Source: Hadesarchaea archaeon
GTDB lineage: Archaea > Hadarchaeota > Hadarchaeia > Hadarchaeales > Hadarchaeaceae
Direction: 5' to 3'
Length of the DNA: 31,922 bases
NCBI GenBank assembly: GCA_003661465.1
Contig: QMWE01000002.1
Coordinates: 1-31,922, forward strand
The notes below the pieces were generated by a model, which made no database searches, was not told the origin of the DNA, and saw nothing but the letters and a program-made list of their open reading frames with translations. Below are positions 14,846 to 22,676 of the stretch, one piece after another. Each line of letters starts with the position of its first letter. Position 1 is the stretch's first letter. A program made the translations under genes and the position numbers.

Positions 14846-17707
14846 ATGCCCGAAAAAAATAACGTATTTGAGATACTAGCGAAGCCCATTAGAAAGCTAC
14901 TGGCAGAACGTGGTTTGACCGAGCCCACGCTGCCTCAGAAGAAAGCGATACCCAAGATCCTCAGCGGAAAAAACGTGCTGCTTATCGCCCCATCCGGCAG
15001 CGGGAAGACAGAGGCTGCTTTTTTACCTGTACTTCACCAGATTGTACTCTCACAGGTCCGTAGACATGGAACAAAAGTTCTGTACATCACACCCCTTCGC
15101 GCGCTAAACCGAGATATGCTCGAACGGCTGAAATGGTGGTGCCACGCCCTCGACCTCCGCATTTCGGTTCGTCATGGTGATACAGCTGCGCGAGAGAGAA
15201 GAACCCAAGCTCTGCTCCCCTCAGACGTGATGATCACCACTCCAGAAACGCTTCAAGTGCTCTTGCTGGGTCGGAGACTCAGCGAACACCTCCGTGGGAT
15301 ACAATGGGTAATCATCGACGAAGTTCACGAACTCGCGGACAACAAACGCGGAGCCCAGCTCACACTGACGCTGGAACGTCTGCGCAACTTTAAGGGCGGT
15401 GAGTTTCAGATCATCGGACTATCAGCCACGATAGGTTCTCCTCAAGAAGTAGCACGATTTTTGGTGGGAGTAGGACGCCCATGTGAGGTTCTCGACGTCA
15501 GCGTTGCACGCGAGCTCAAGATAGATGTTGTATATCCCGAGGCAACAAAACGTGACTCACAGCTTGCAAATAAACTTTATACCTATCCACCGGTGGCAGC
15601 TAGATTACGGACGATGCGAGATCTCATAGAAACTCATGGGTCTACCCTTATTTTCACGAACACGCGCCCCACCGCGGAGGTGCTAGCCAGCCGATTTCGC
15701 CTCTGGGATATCCGGTTCCCTCTGAGCGTTCACCACGGATCGCTTTCCAGCTTTGCTCGTCTGAGGGCCGAGCAAGCTCTGAGAACTGGAAAGATGAGGG
15801 GAATAATCTGCACATCCTCTTTGGAACTGGGGATCGACATCGGACATATCGATCTCGTCATACAGTACAATTCTCCCAGACAAGTGGCCAGGCTGCTGCA
15901 GCGGGTGGGTCGAAGTGGACACAGAATAGGTGAGGTCGCAAAGGGTGTGATAATCGTGCAAGATCCTGACGACGCTCTCGAATCCATAGTCATTGCCGCA
16001 CGTTCACGTCGGAGAGAACTAGAACAGGTGTCCGTGGTCGAAAAACCTCTGGACGTGCTCCTGCATGCAGTCGCCTCAACACTCGCGGAAAAAAACAGAG
16101 GCAATACTGACGAGGTTTACGAAATTTTCAAACGTGCTTATCCGTTTAGAGATCTCACGAAGAAAGATCTGGTAGATGTGCTCAATTTCGCCCAAAGTCT
16201 GGAAAAGAGGTTGATGTGGGTATCGGAAGACGGACGAGAATTCGCACGTCCCAAATCGACACAACGAGTTTTCGATTACTACTTTGGGAATCTGTCGATG
16301 ATCCCAGAACTCAAACAATATCTAGTTGTGGACGACGAACGAAATCAACCAGTTGGAATCCTTGATGAGTCGTTTGTGACGGAGTACGGAGAACCTGGCG
16401 TGAAGTTCATCATCGGAGGCGAGATCTGGAGAATCCTACAAGTCTTTAAGGACAAGGTATATGTGAAGCCAGACAAAGATCCACTCGGAGCAATTCCAAC
16501 TTGGATAGGAGAAGAGATACCGGTACCCTATACAGTGGCGCAGGAGGTTGGTCTTCTTAGAAGGAGGCTCGAGGAATCAATACAAAATGACAAACGATTT
16601 GATGAAGCAATCGAGGAATTGGCGAAGGAGTATCTAGTCTCACCCAAAACCATGAAGCTCGCTCTCACCGACGCATACAAGCAGATAGATGAAAAGATCC
16701 CCTTACCCACAGACCGTAGGATTACCGTAGAACGTGTGAAGGATATATGTGTGGTGAATGCCTGTTTTGGGACCCTCGTAAACCGGACGCTCGCACGTCT
16801 GATTGCCCATAGGATCTCTACAGGGCTCGGAGAAACCGTATCCACATATGTTGACCCGTATAGGATCTTACTTCGTTCAGAAACATTGGAACCAGATCAG
16901 GTGGTTAAGACCCTTAGAGGAGAGCTCAGCACAAACATCCAAAACGATCTGAAGGAGATAATCGAACAAAGTAGATTTTTCCGATGGAGGCTAGCTCAGG
17001 TAGCTAGGCGGATGGGTGTTCTCGAACGGGAAGCTGAGGTTACGAGCTCAGTGCTGGATAAGCTCATGCATGCCCTGAGGGGAACTCCGGCATTTGAAGA
17101 AACCTTCAAGGAAGTCGTGCACAAGGATCTTGACTTGAAACGATCACTCGAAGTTTTAGATCGCATCAGATCCGGGGAAATTGAGGTGGTACCTCTAGGA
17201 GAACGTCCAGAGCCAACCCCTGTCTCCAGCTTGGCCTGGCGTCAACGGTACCTCGCTCTCGAACCTGTGATGCCCGGACGCCTCAGGTTGCTGGCCATAG
17301 CCTCCGCCAAAGCGAGGCTTCTCAGCGAGGCTAGGACCTTTGCCTGTGTCCAGTGCAAAAACTATATCAGAGAACTCCAGATCTACGAACTCGACGAACG
17401 CCCGAAATGTCCATCCTGCGGCTCCACAAGGTTGGGGATGGTAGAAAAGCCAGAGGAGGAAGTTCAGAGGGCCCTCGAGCTGTCTGAGAAGGGCAGAGAG
17501 GTACCGATCTGGCATGAGTTGCAGAAAAGCGCGGAGCTCATCTCACAATATGGAAAAACGGCTGCCATCGCACTGGTTGGACGAGGAATAGGAACAAGCA
17601 TCGCTAGGGAAATTTTGTCTAAAGAGCCCAAGTTCTCTAACAAATTCATCGAACTTTTACTTTCAAGGGAGCGAAACGCGCTTCTAAAGCGATTCAAATG
17701 GATGTGA
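14846..17707 (+). CDS. lhr: Lhr-family ATP-dependent helicase
   Basis: A 953-residue superfamily 2 helicase of the archaeal Lhr type, which unwinds DNA or RNA-DNA hybrids 3'-5' and is linked to replication-fork repair or RNA handling. RecA-like domain 1 has GSGKT (51-55), TPLRALNRD, TTPETLQ, DEVH (158-161) and SATIGSP; domain 2 has IFTNTR, HHGSL, CTSSLELGIDIG and LQRVGRSGHR (motif VI). Winged-helix and beta-barrel parts follow (about 400-700). A C-terminal zinc ribbon is formed by C834, C837, C855 and C858. It starts at ATG 14846 with no clear ribosome-binding site, so it may be leaderless or coupled. A hairpin at 17715-17742 follows the stop. Confidence 0.93.
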   Translation: MPEKNNVFEILAKPIRKLLAERGLTEPTLPQKKAIPKILSGKNVLLIAPSGSGKTEAAFLPVLHQIVLSQVRRHGTKVLYITPLRALNRDMLERLKWWCHALDLRISVRHGDTAARERRTQALLPSDVMITTPETLQVLLLGRRLSEHLRGIQWVIIDEVHELADNKRGAQLTLTLERLRNFKGGEFQIIGLSATIGSPQEVARFLVGVGRPCEVLDVSVARELKIDVVYPEATKRDSQLANKLYTYPPVAARLRTMRDLIETHGSTLIFTNTRPTAEVLASRFRLWDIRFPLSVHHGSLSSFARLRAEQALRTGKMRGIICTSSLELGIDIGHIDLVIQYNSPRQVARLLQRVGRSGHRIGEVAKGVIIVQDPDDALESIVIAARSRRRELEQVSVVEKPLDVLLHAVASTLAEKNRGNTDEVYEIFKRAYPFRDLTKKDLVDVLNFAQSLEKRLMWVSEDGREFARPKSTQRVFDYYFGNLSMIPELKQYLVVDDERNQPVGILDESFVTEYGEPGVKFIIGGEIWRILQVFKDKVYVKPDKDPLGAIPTWIGEEIPVPYTVAQEVGLLRRRLEESIQNDKRFDEAIEELAKEYLVSPKTMKLALTDAYKQIDEKIPLPTDRRITVERVKDICVVNACFGTLVNRTLARLIAHRISTGLGETVSTYVDPYRILLRSETLEPDQVVKTLRGELSTNIQNDLKEIIEQSRFFRWRLAQVARRMGVLEREAEVTSSVLDKLMHALRGTPAFEETFKEVVHKDLDLKRSLEVLDRIRSGEIEVVPLGERPEPTPVSSLAWRQRYLALEPVMPGRLRLLAIASAKARLLSEARTFACVQCKNYIRELQIYELDERPKCPSCGSTRLGMVEKPEEEVQRALELSEKGREVPIWHELQKSAELISQYGKTAAIALVGRGIGTSIAREILSKEPKFSNKFIELLLSRERNALLKRFKWM

Positions 17708-17714
17708 CGACCAT

Positions 17715-17742
17715 CGGATAATTTTTTCGTCTTGTTTATCCG
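17715..17742. terminator. Hairpin between convergent lhr and the KITE-like gene
   Basis: Perfect arms CGGATAA (17715-17721) / TTATCCG (17736-17742) with a T-rich loop (TTTTTTCGTCTTGT), eight bases after the lhr stop. The T6 run makes it a plausible terminator for lhr; a role for the opposite strand is less clear. Confidence 0.45.
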
Positions 17743-17799
17743 CTGATTGAGGTCAACGGACAACTTTTATGAGGTCTCATCCAGTCATCCTCGTGGGGT

Positions 17800-18405
17800 T
17801 TACCCTTTGGTCTCTTCCCCTTTTGTATCAGCTCCGGATTCAGATTTCATCTCACTAGGTTTTTCCACTTCCTTTCCCAGTAACAACCCAAGAAGAGCAC
17901 GCTGGTCGATCTCCGCCCGCGTGCGCCAGCCGATATAGAGTAATCCCTCATCGTCCTCGCTCAGGTACCCCCTCCTGATGAAGCGGTCGATGGTTGCCTC
18001 TATGCGCCACCGCGGAAATTTCTCCTCGAGCACCCGCTCTACCTCCTTCAGCTGGGCCTTTCCTCCCTTTGCGAGGATATGGGAGAGGGCCACCGTGAGC
18101 ATTGCCATATCGTCAATTCTCCATCCGAACGTTCTCGCTTCCGTGAGTTTTGGATGGCCTCTGAGAGTGACAAAATAACGATCCGATTCCGATCCCTTTT
18201 CACCCTCACTCACATGTTTCACCATCAGACCCAGTTTTCCTAATTCCGCATCGAGTAGCTTCAAAATCTCCCGGTACTCTCTACCCAGCGCCCGCTTCAA
18301 CTCCCAAGCCTTTGCCCCGGGCTGTATGTGATGTTTGAACAAAAGTAGCTGAGCCGCGCGCGCAAGTTTTTCTCTCAGCTCCAAGATTTCCCGTTCCTCA
18401 GCCAT
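17800..18405 (-). CDS. KITE/MAGE-like subunit of an Smc5/6-like complex
   Basis: A 201-residue protein built of two winged-helix segments. The first (about 10-80) reads ARAAQLLLFKHHIQPGAKAW, then ELKRALGREYREILKLLDAELGKLGL and DRYFVTLRG. This follows the order of the MAGE homology domain of Nse3 (LLxKxxxxPIxKAEML, GxY, LGLxLxEV, YxxxxL). The second segment (about 100-165) carries AMLTVALSHILAKGGKAQLK, in the place of the MAGE LLMIVLGLIxMKGNxI, and a winged helix. KITE proteins (ScpB, Nse1, Nse3) pair as dimers and bind the kleisin linker of SMC complexes. The tail is charged and probably disordered. Start ATG 18405 follows GGAGGAGGAGAG and overlaps the kleisin-like gene by 8 bases. The family call is by eye; the location supports it strongly. 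Confidence 0.6.
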   Translation of the reverse strand: MAEEREILELREKLARAAQLLLFKHHIQPGAKAWELKRALGREYREILKLLDAELGKLGLMVKHVSEGEKGSESDRYFVTLRGHPKLTEARTFGWRIDDMAMLTVALSHILAKGGKAQLKEVERVLEEKFPRWRIEATIDRFIRRGYLSEDDEGLLYIGWRTRAEIDQRALLGLLLGKEVEKPSEMKSESGADTKGEETKG

Positions 18406-19192
18406 GTTCTCTCCTCCTCCTGAGCCATTCCTCACGTGAAATGGATATTGGGATCGAAAACGTGGCCACATGTTCCAGCTTTTCTGGCTTTGAAAGTGGT
18501 CTGAGTACTATCTCCTCTTCAAGTGGTCTGAGTTCAAGCGTAGCGTACCCGTAACTGACTAGAAAACTTACCAGCCAAGCTTTAAGCACCGTATCTTCAA
18601 AACTCTTCTCAGATATGAAATCCCAATATGACATTTCTCCCCTATCACCAACGGAGTCCTTTAGTTCTCTCCACGTTTTATCCAGCATGACAGCAAAATC
18701 CTCGTCCGAAAGTATTCCCATCCGGGTCAGCTCTCTCCGGGCGACCTCGCCAGTCATGATCTCCGTCGTCTCCAAGTCACGCCAACGCTCATCCAGACTG
18801 GGCAGATTTGTCCAGTACTCCTTAGCCTCCCTTATCCCGGTGGGTGAAAGACACTCCAAGTCAATGATGGGATGCCACGCGCGTACCAAGATCTCTGCCA
18901 AATCCCTTATGGACAACGCGTGCAGCTTTAGCATTATCAACAGCGGATCTAGATAAAGCATAGACGATTTGTGTTTGATCCATTCCTCCTGCTGAAAAAC
19001 GACTTCCGCCAGACCAAGCACGGCTTGGATATCCAGATAAAGCTCACTCTGTCTTTGGAGTTTCGGTAAGAGCTCCCTAAGCCTATCAAAGAATTCACGG
19101 ACCTCCACGTCGAAGGGATCCAGCCCTCTCTTCTTCACGGATTCGCAAAGGTCGATTATCCTGAGCATCAACTCTTGCTGTTCACCCTTCAT
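18398..19192 (-). CDS. Probable kleisin (ScpA/Nse4-like) subunit of an Smc5/6-like complex
   Basis: A 264-residue, mostly helical acidic protein with no membrane segment. I cannot place it in a family from motifs alone; the kleisin call rests on its place between the SMC and KITE-like genes and on its build. It has an N-terminal helical part (about 1-110), a middle linker, and a C-terminal winged-helix-like part (SFEDTVLKAWLVSFLVSYGY, ATLELRPLEEEIVLRPL, about 195-240), as kleisins end in a winged helix that binds an SMC head. Its ATG (19192-19190) directly abuts the TAA of the SMC gene and its end overlaps the next gene by 8 bases, so all three should be made in fixed ratio. Confidence 0.5.
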   Translation of the reverse strand: MKGEQQELMLRIIDLCESVKKRGLDPFDVEVREFFDRLRELLPKLQRQSELYLDIQAVLGLAEVVFQQEEWIKHKSSMLYLDPLLIMLKLHALSIRDLAEILVRAWHPIIDLECLSPTGIREAKEYWTNLPSLDERWRDLETTEIMTGEVARRELTRMGILSDEDFAVMLDKTWRELKDSVGDRGEMSYWDFISEKSFEDTVLKAWLVSFLVSYGYATLELRPLEEEIVLRPLSKPEKLEHVATFSIPISISREEWLRRRREHG

Positions 19193-21103
19193 TTAAACTG
19201 CCACCTTCACTCGGGAAGAACCCGCGAGATTTTGAACGGTTATCACGTGAGGCACACCTTCTAGGCTCACTAGCTGACCGGGAGTTATAACGATGCACTG
19301 GGTCTTTTCTCCCTTCATAAAATCTATGATTCCAGAAAATATCGCCTCTCGGTTGCGCGGATCGAGATGGGCCTCAAATTCATCAATCGCGCGAATCGGT
19401 GATTGAATCCGTTGTTGAAGTGCCAACAGAAAACACATGATCGCTGTGGTGCGTTCTCCTCCACTTTGGGTGTACGCATCAAGCACCTGAGGCGCGGCGC
19501 CTTTAAATCCAACGAGTAACTCCAACCCGGCTTCATCTATGTCTTGGAGGTTAACCGCTCGAACGTCACCAACGGCGTGGACCTTTTCCAACACTTCGGC
19601 ATACTTTTTCTTGAGCTCCCGAAACAGTCCATTTATCTCGTCAACCCACCGCTGTTTCCTCAGTTCCAATTCTTCAAGTGCCCGACGTCGATTTGCCGCA
19701 GCGACTTCGGCTTTTGTCTCCAGTTCTTTCAACGTGCTTCTGTAGTTCAAATACATCCGTTCAACATCGGGAGAAACGTCGGCAAGATTTGCAATCTGCA
19801 TGTTCGTGAACTTCAGCTCGTCCAAGATCTCCTGGGGCTTTCGCTCGGTCTCTACCCTAGGACCGATTCTCTTAGCCTCATTCTCGAGTTGTTCAAGCTC
19901 TCGTCTGGCTCTGCGCAGCTCTGACCGAACCGCAGAAACATCCCTCTCGAGGAGCTCTCGTCTGAGACCCAGAACTGCTCCCCTGACTCGGGAGCTTATA
20001 TAGATCTCATGAACTTGCTCATTTTCCTCCTTTATCCTGATGAGCTTGGATCTCGTCTCCTTCGCGTGCGTGCCGGCCTCGACGGAACTACTCCGAGCTC
20101 GCTCGAGTTCTGCTGAGAAACTTTTCACCATTTCCGCTGGTTCTGCTCCGACCGATCGCAGAGAGCTGCGGATCCACTCCATCAGCTTGACCCTTGCCTC
20201 CGACTCGGCCTGTATTCGTTCTTGTTCGATCAATCTTTGGTATGCGCTGTCCAGCTCAAATTCCAGTTCCCTGAGCCTCCCCTCCAACTCCTTTTCCTTC
20301 TTGGAGTTTTCACTCAGCTCCCTGACAACCTCCCCCAACTCACCGTTCAACCTGTCTAATTTAGAGCGGAGAATTTCAACCGCTTCCTCCTGTCTGATGC
20401 ATTTTGCCCAAGCGTATTCGAGCTCCAGCTTATTCTTCGTCTCCAGGAGTTCCTGCTTTTTCCGAAAGCGCTGGTATTCCCCCTCCCAGTAACGTAGAGT
20501 CTCATGGGCTTTTTCGAGCAGATTTCGTGTGGACTCCTCCTCACTCAGTGTATGGGAAAGCTTTTCCCTAGCCTCCAAGATCCGTTCGCGGTACTCCCGA
20601 AGGCCTACAGCCTCCTCCACGAGCGTCAACCGTTCGGTGGGATCTATCGCCCCAAATAGATCAACCATGTTTTGATGCATTATGATGAGCATGTTATCTG
20701 GGTTGATCGAAAGCCGGCGAAGGAGCCTCAGTACCTCCCCCTTGCTGACAGTTCTGCCATTTATCTCATGCCAGTATGTGCCATCTCGATTCAGGTAGCG
20801 AGAGAGCACGATCGTGTCTGAATTTATGCTGGGGATGGGGCGTTTGCCGTCGTTGGCGGAGTTGTCGAAGACTATGCTAACACGCCCGAGATCCTTTCCC
20901 CTACGGATGAGGTCACTGAGCTTTCTGGAGCGTTCGGTATAGGTCTGTCCCAAAGCCACGGCCAAACCAAGCAATATGGACGACTTGCCCGCACCATTGG
21001 GTCCGCAGATCAAATTGAGTCCTGGACTGAGGGGAACCCTGGAATACTCGTGGGACATGAAATTTTCGAGTATTATCTCCCGGACCAAGGCCCTCGTAGG
21101 CAT
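19193..21103 (-). CDS. Short SMC ATPase with Smc5/6-like head motifs
   Basis: A 636-residue ATPase. The N-terminal head reads REIILENFMSHEYSRVPLS and Walker A GPNGAGKS (34-41), close to Smc6 (KNFMCH...GSGKS). Further on, RLSINPDNMLIIMHQNMVDL matches the Smc6 Q-loop region (NPVSVLTQEM). A coiled coil runs from about 150 to 500 with only a short break near 300-345 and no recognisable hinge or CxxC hook. The C-terminal head has SGGERTT (547-551 for SGGER), then SPIRAIDEFEAHLDPRNRE (Walker B D574-E575) and CIVITPGQLVSL, again the Smc5/6 style (LDEFD..., LLTPQSM). It is about half the length of canonical SMC. Start ATG 21103; TTG 21112 is an alternative. It leads a three-gene coupled operon. Confidence 0.85.
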   Translation of the reverse strand: MPTRALVREIILENFMSHEYSRVPLSPGLNLICGPNGAGKSSILLGLAVALGQTYTERSRKLSDLIRRGKDLGRVSIVFDNSANDGKRPIPSINSDTIVLSRYLNRDGTYWHEINGRTVSKGEVLRLLRRLSINPDNMLIIMHQNMVDLFGAIDPTERLTLVEEAVGLREYRERILEAREKLSHTLSEEESTRNLLEKAHETLRYWEGEYQRFRKKQELLETKNKLELEYAWAKCIRQEEAVEILRSKLDRLNGELGEVVRELSENSKKEKELEGRLRELEFELDSAYQRLIEQERIQAESEARVKLMEWIRSSLRSVGAEPAEMVKSFSAELERARSSSVEAGTHAKETRSKLIRIKEENEQVHEIYISSRVRGAVLGLRRELLERDVSAVRSELRRARRELEQLENEAKRIGPRVETERKPQEILDELKFTNMQIANLADVSPDVERMYLNYRSTLKELETKAEVAAANRRRALEELELRKQRWVDEINGLFRELKKKYAEVLEKVHAVGDVRAVNLQDIDEAGLELLVGFKGAAPQVLDAYTQSGGERTTAIMCFLLALQQRIQSPIRAIDEFEAHLDPRNREAIFSGIIDFMKGEKTQCIVITPGQLVSLEGVPHVITVQNLAGSSRVKVAV

Positions 21104-21129
21104 AGATACCAACTTAATTTATGTATTCA

Positions 21130-21136
21130 GGTTTAA
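21130..21136 (-). promoter_or_regulatory. Box A candidate of the SMC operon, next to the TnpB right end
   Basis: The AT-rich TTTAAAC (minus-strand reading GTTTAAA/TTTAAAC) lies about 27-33 bases before ATG 21103, suggesting a nearly leaderless message. It is 15-20 bases from the proposed right end of the TnpB element, so the insertion sits at the edge of the operon promoter. Confidence 0.35.
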
Positions 21137-21150
21137 AGGAAGTCGAGTAT

Positions 21151-21179
21151 GTGAACCTCCGCTGGTCAAAGACCGGCGG
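21151..21179 (-). ncRNA. Right-end hairpin of the TnpB element, probable 3' end of its omega RNA scaffold
   Basis: On the minus strand, just at and after the tnpB stop, CCGCCGGTC (21179-21171) and GACCAGCGG (21167-21159) form a 9-position stem with one mismatch and a TTT loop, followed by AGGTTCAC. A hairpin followed by a short GAGG-TTCAC tail at the tnpB 3' end is typical of archaeal IS605/TnpB elements, where the scaffold RNA ends and the guide begins. The sequence after it (from 21150 downward) would be the guide and reads into the SMC operon leader. The RNA itself is inferred. Confidence 0.45.
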
Positions 21180-22466
21180 CTTCTGCGCTCCCCGACCTCT
21201 CCGGCCGGATCACCCGCAGCTCGGGGTGGTTCAGCTGCACCCCTCGGCTCCAGGGCCCTGCCGAAAAACTGGAGCCGATATTCACGGCAGCGTTGAAGTC
21301 AGCGTTGTAGATGAGCCCGCAGCTGTAGCACCGGATAATCGATTGGATCGGCCTCTCCGTATTTCTTGATCCGCATCGGTGACAGATCATGGAACTCCAC
21401 CGCTCATCTGACTCTATGGCTTTGATTCCCTTTTCAGCGCACTCTTCTCGAATGTACCTGATTATTCTCCCGTAAGACCACCCTGTAAGTTTCCGCCTCA
21501 GCCACCGCTTTCCGTTTCCTCGGTAGTTGTTTGCCCTGACCCATTTCGGGTAACCAATTACGACCAGACAGTTCCCGGAGATGTCCGCAATCCGCTTTGC
21601 CGTCAGCCTGTCGAAGTACTCAGCAATCCTTCGCCGCTTTCCCTGGATCCGCTTCAACGCCTTCCACTTCTTCGCTCGCCGTAGCTCTGCAGCCCGTTCG
21701 TTCAGCCAGTTCAGCAGCTGCCGTTTTGGCCCGTCCCGGATCACCGAGAAGTCCTCGCGCTTCAGGGGCCGATCGGGGCGCAGCAACACGGTCGCCGCAC
21801 TCCGCCTGATGCCGAGGTCAACTCCCAGAACAGCATGGACGGGCCGATCCTCAACCTCATATTGCACCACAATATGAGCGTAATACTTCTTGCAACGCTT
21901 CACGAGCTGGAAGTCTCTGATTTCTCCTCTCTCCAGGAGTTTGAGGTGATACTTTGCCGGGTTAAGAAAAATTTAATCGTCTCACGCTTCTTCAAAGTGG
22001 AAATGCGGACAAGCCATGGGCTGAGCTTCGCGCGTTCGCTCCGCTCGACTCTCCCGGTCCTGTAATCAAATCTGGTCGGGATCTTCTTGGCCTCGCTGTT
22101 GTGAAAAGGCTTGGATGGCTCCCGCTTCAACAGCTTCTGCAACCGCTTCTGATCTCCTTTCCTCTTCGCTCGCTCAACTGCTCGCCTCCACCCTGCGTGA
22201 AGCTCTCGATAAGATTCCCACATCCAGAAGGCCCTGTTTCCGCATTGCTGGACAAACCCTGCCGACAGTCCCGCCTGTTCCCGCACGAGGTGCTGGTGTT
22301 CCGGCCGCTGCAGCTCCTTCTTCGTCCGGATCCCGTGCTCCTCGATCAACTCGCTCCAGAGCCTGACCCCGTAGGTCAGTTTTGCTGTCAGCTTGTCGAG
22401 CACATGCAGCTTGCTCTTCGTGGTGGCGTAGTGAATCGGGACTTTGACCGTCCTCCGAACCAGCAT
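21166..22466 (-). pseudogene. tnpB: TnpB (IS605 OrfB) RNA-guided nuclease, broken by one frameshift
   Basis: TnpB proteins are omega-RNA-guided DNA endonucleases, ancestors of Cas12. The first part (from ATG 22466, six bases after AGGAG) begins MLVRRTVKVPIHYATTKSKL and ends at TGA 21900. The RuvC part follows from GTG 21903 in another frame: GVDLGI (first Asp), LVVIGYPKWVRA, IESDERWSS, zinc finger CHRCG...CYSCG, and NADFNAAVNIG (last Asp). Adding one base in the A5/T5 run at 21967-21971 restores a continuous 433-residue protein, including NPAKYHLKLLERGEIRDFQL, which is natural TnpB sequence. The GTGA overlap at the break is therefore a by-product. Residues needed for catalysis otherwise seem present, so the loss may be recent, or a homopolymer sequencing error. 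Confidence 0.88.
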
Positions 22467-22625
22467 TTTCATCTCCTGATTGAAAACCGTTGGGTGAGGG
22501 TTAAGCCATTTTCGAACACCCTTCACCGAAAGCAACGGAAAATTCGGGGAAAAATCCTCGCTCATTTTGTCAAAAAATCCCTGAAATGGTGAATAAATGT
22601 AGAATTACGTCAGTTACTCGCTCGA

Positions 22626-22646
22626 CCACCAGTTATAAACTGGTGG
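22626..22646. repeat. Perfect 9-bp palindrome enclosing a TATA sequence
   Basis: CCACCAGTT (22626-22634) and AACTGGTGG (22638-22646) with a 3-base loop. Its centre reads GTTATAAAC, a good box A located about 41 bases before ATG 22677. That predicts transcription from about 22662 with GGGGGT as a leader binding site. It may be an operator over the promoter, or the left-end hairpin of the TnpB element. Confidence 0.6.
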
Positions 22647-22676
22647 AATTATCCCTTTAAATGTGGGGGTAACTCG

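Larger units (their letters stand above)
21151..22600 (-). mobile_element. IS605-type element carrying tnpB only
   Basis: Contains the frameshifted tnpB, the right-end hairpin with AGGTTCAC at 21151, and a GC-richer composition than its neighbours. No TnpA (Y1 transposase) is present, so any mobility would need a transposase supplied elsewhere. The left end is not resolved; 22600 is approximate. The palindrome at 22626-22646 could be the left-end hairpin or an operator of the next gene. Confidence 0.6.

Noticed and set aside
21964..21972. Programmed -1 ribosomal frameshift in tnpB
   Set aside because: The run reads A TTT TTC on the coding strand, so the P-site codon would mispair after slipping; no stimulatory structure is evident. 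Kept only as a remote option.
21166..22565. Two separate genes for the tnpB halves, joined by a GTGA overlap
   Set aside because: The residues between the two frames (NPAKYHLKLLERG...) are natural TnpB sequence, so the overlap is a by-product of a one-base deletion.
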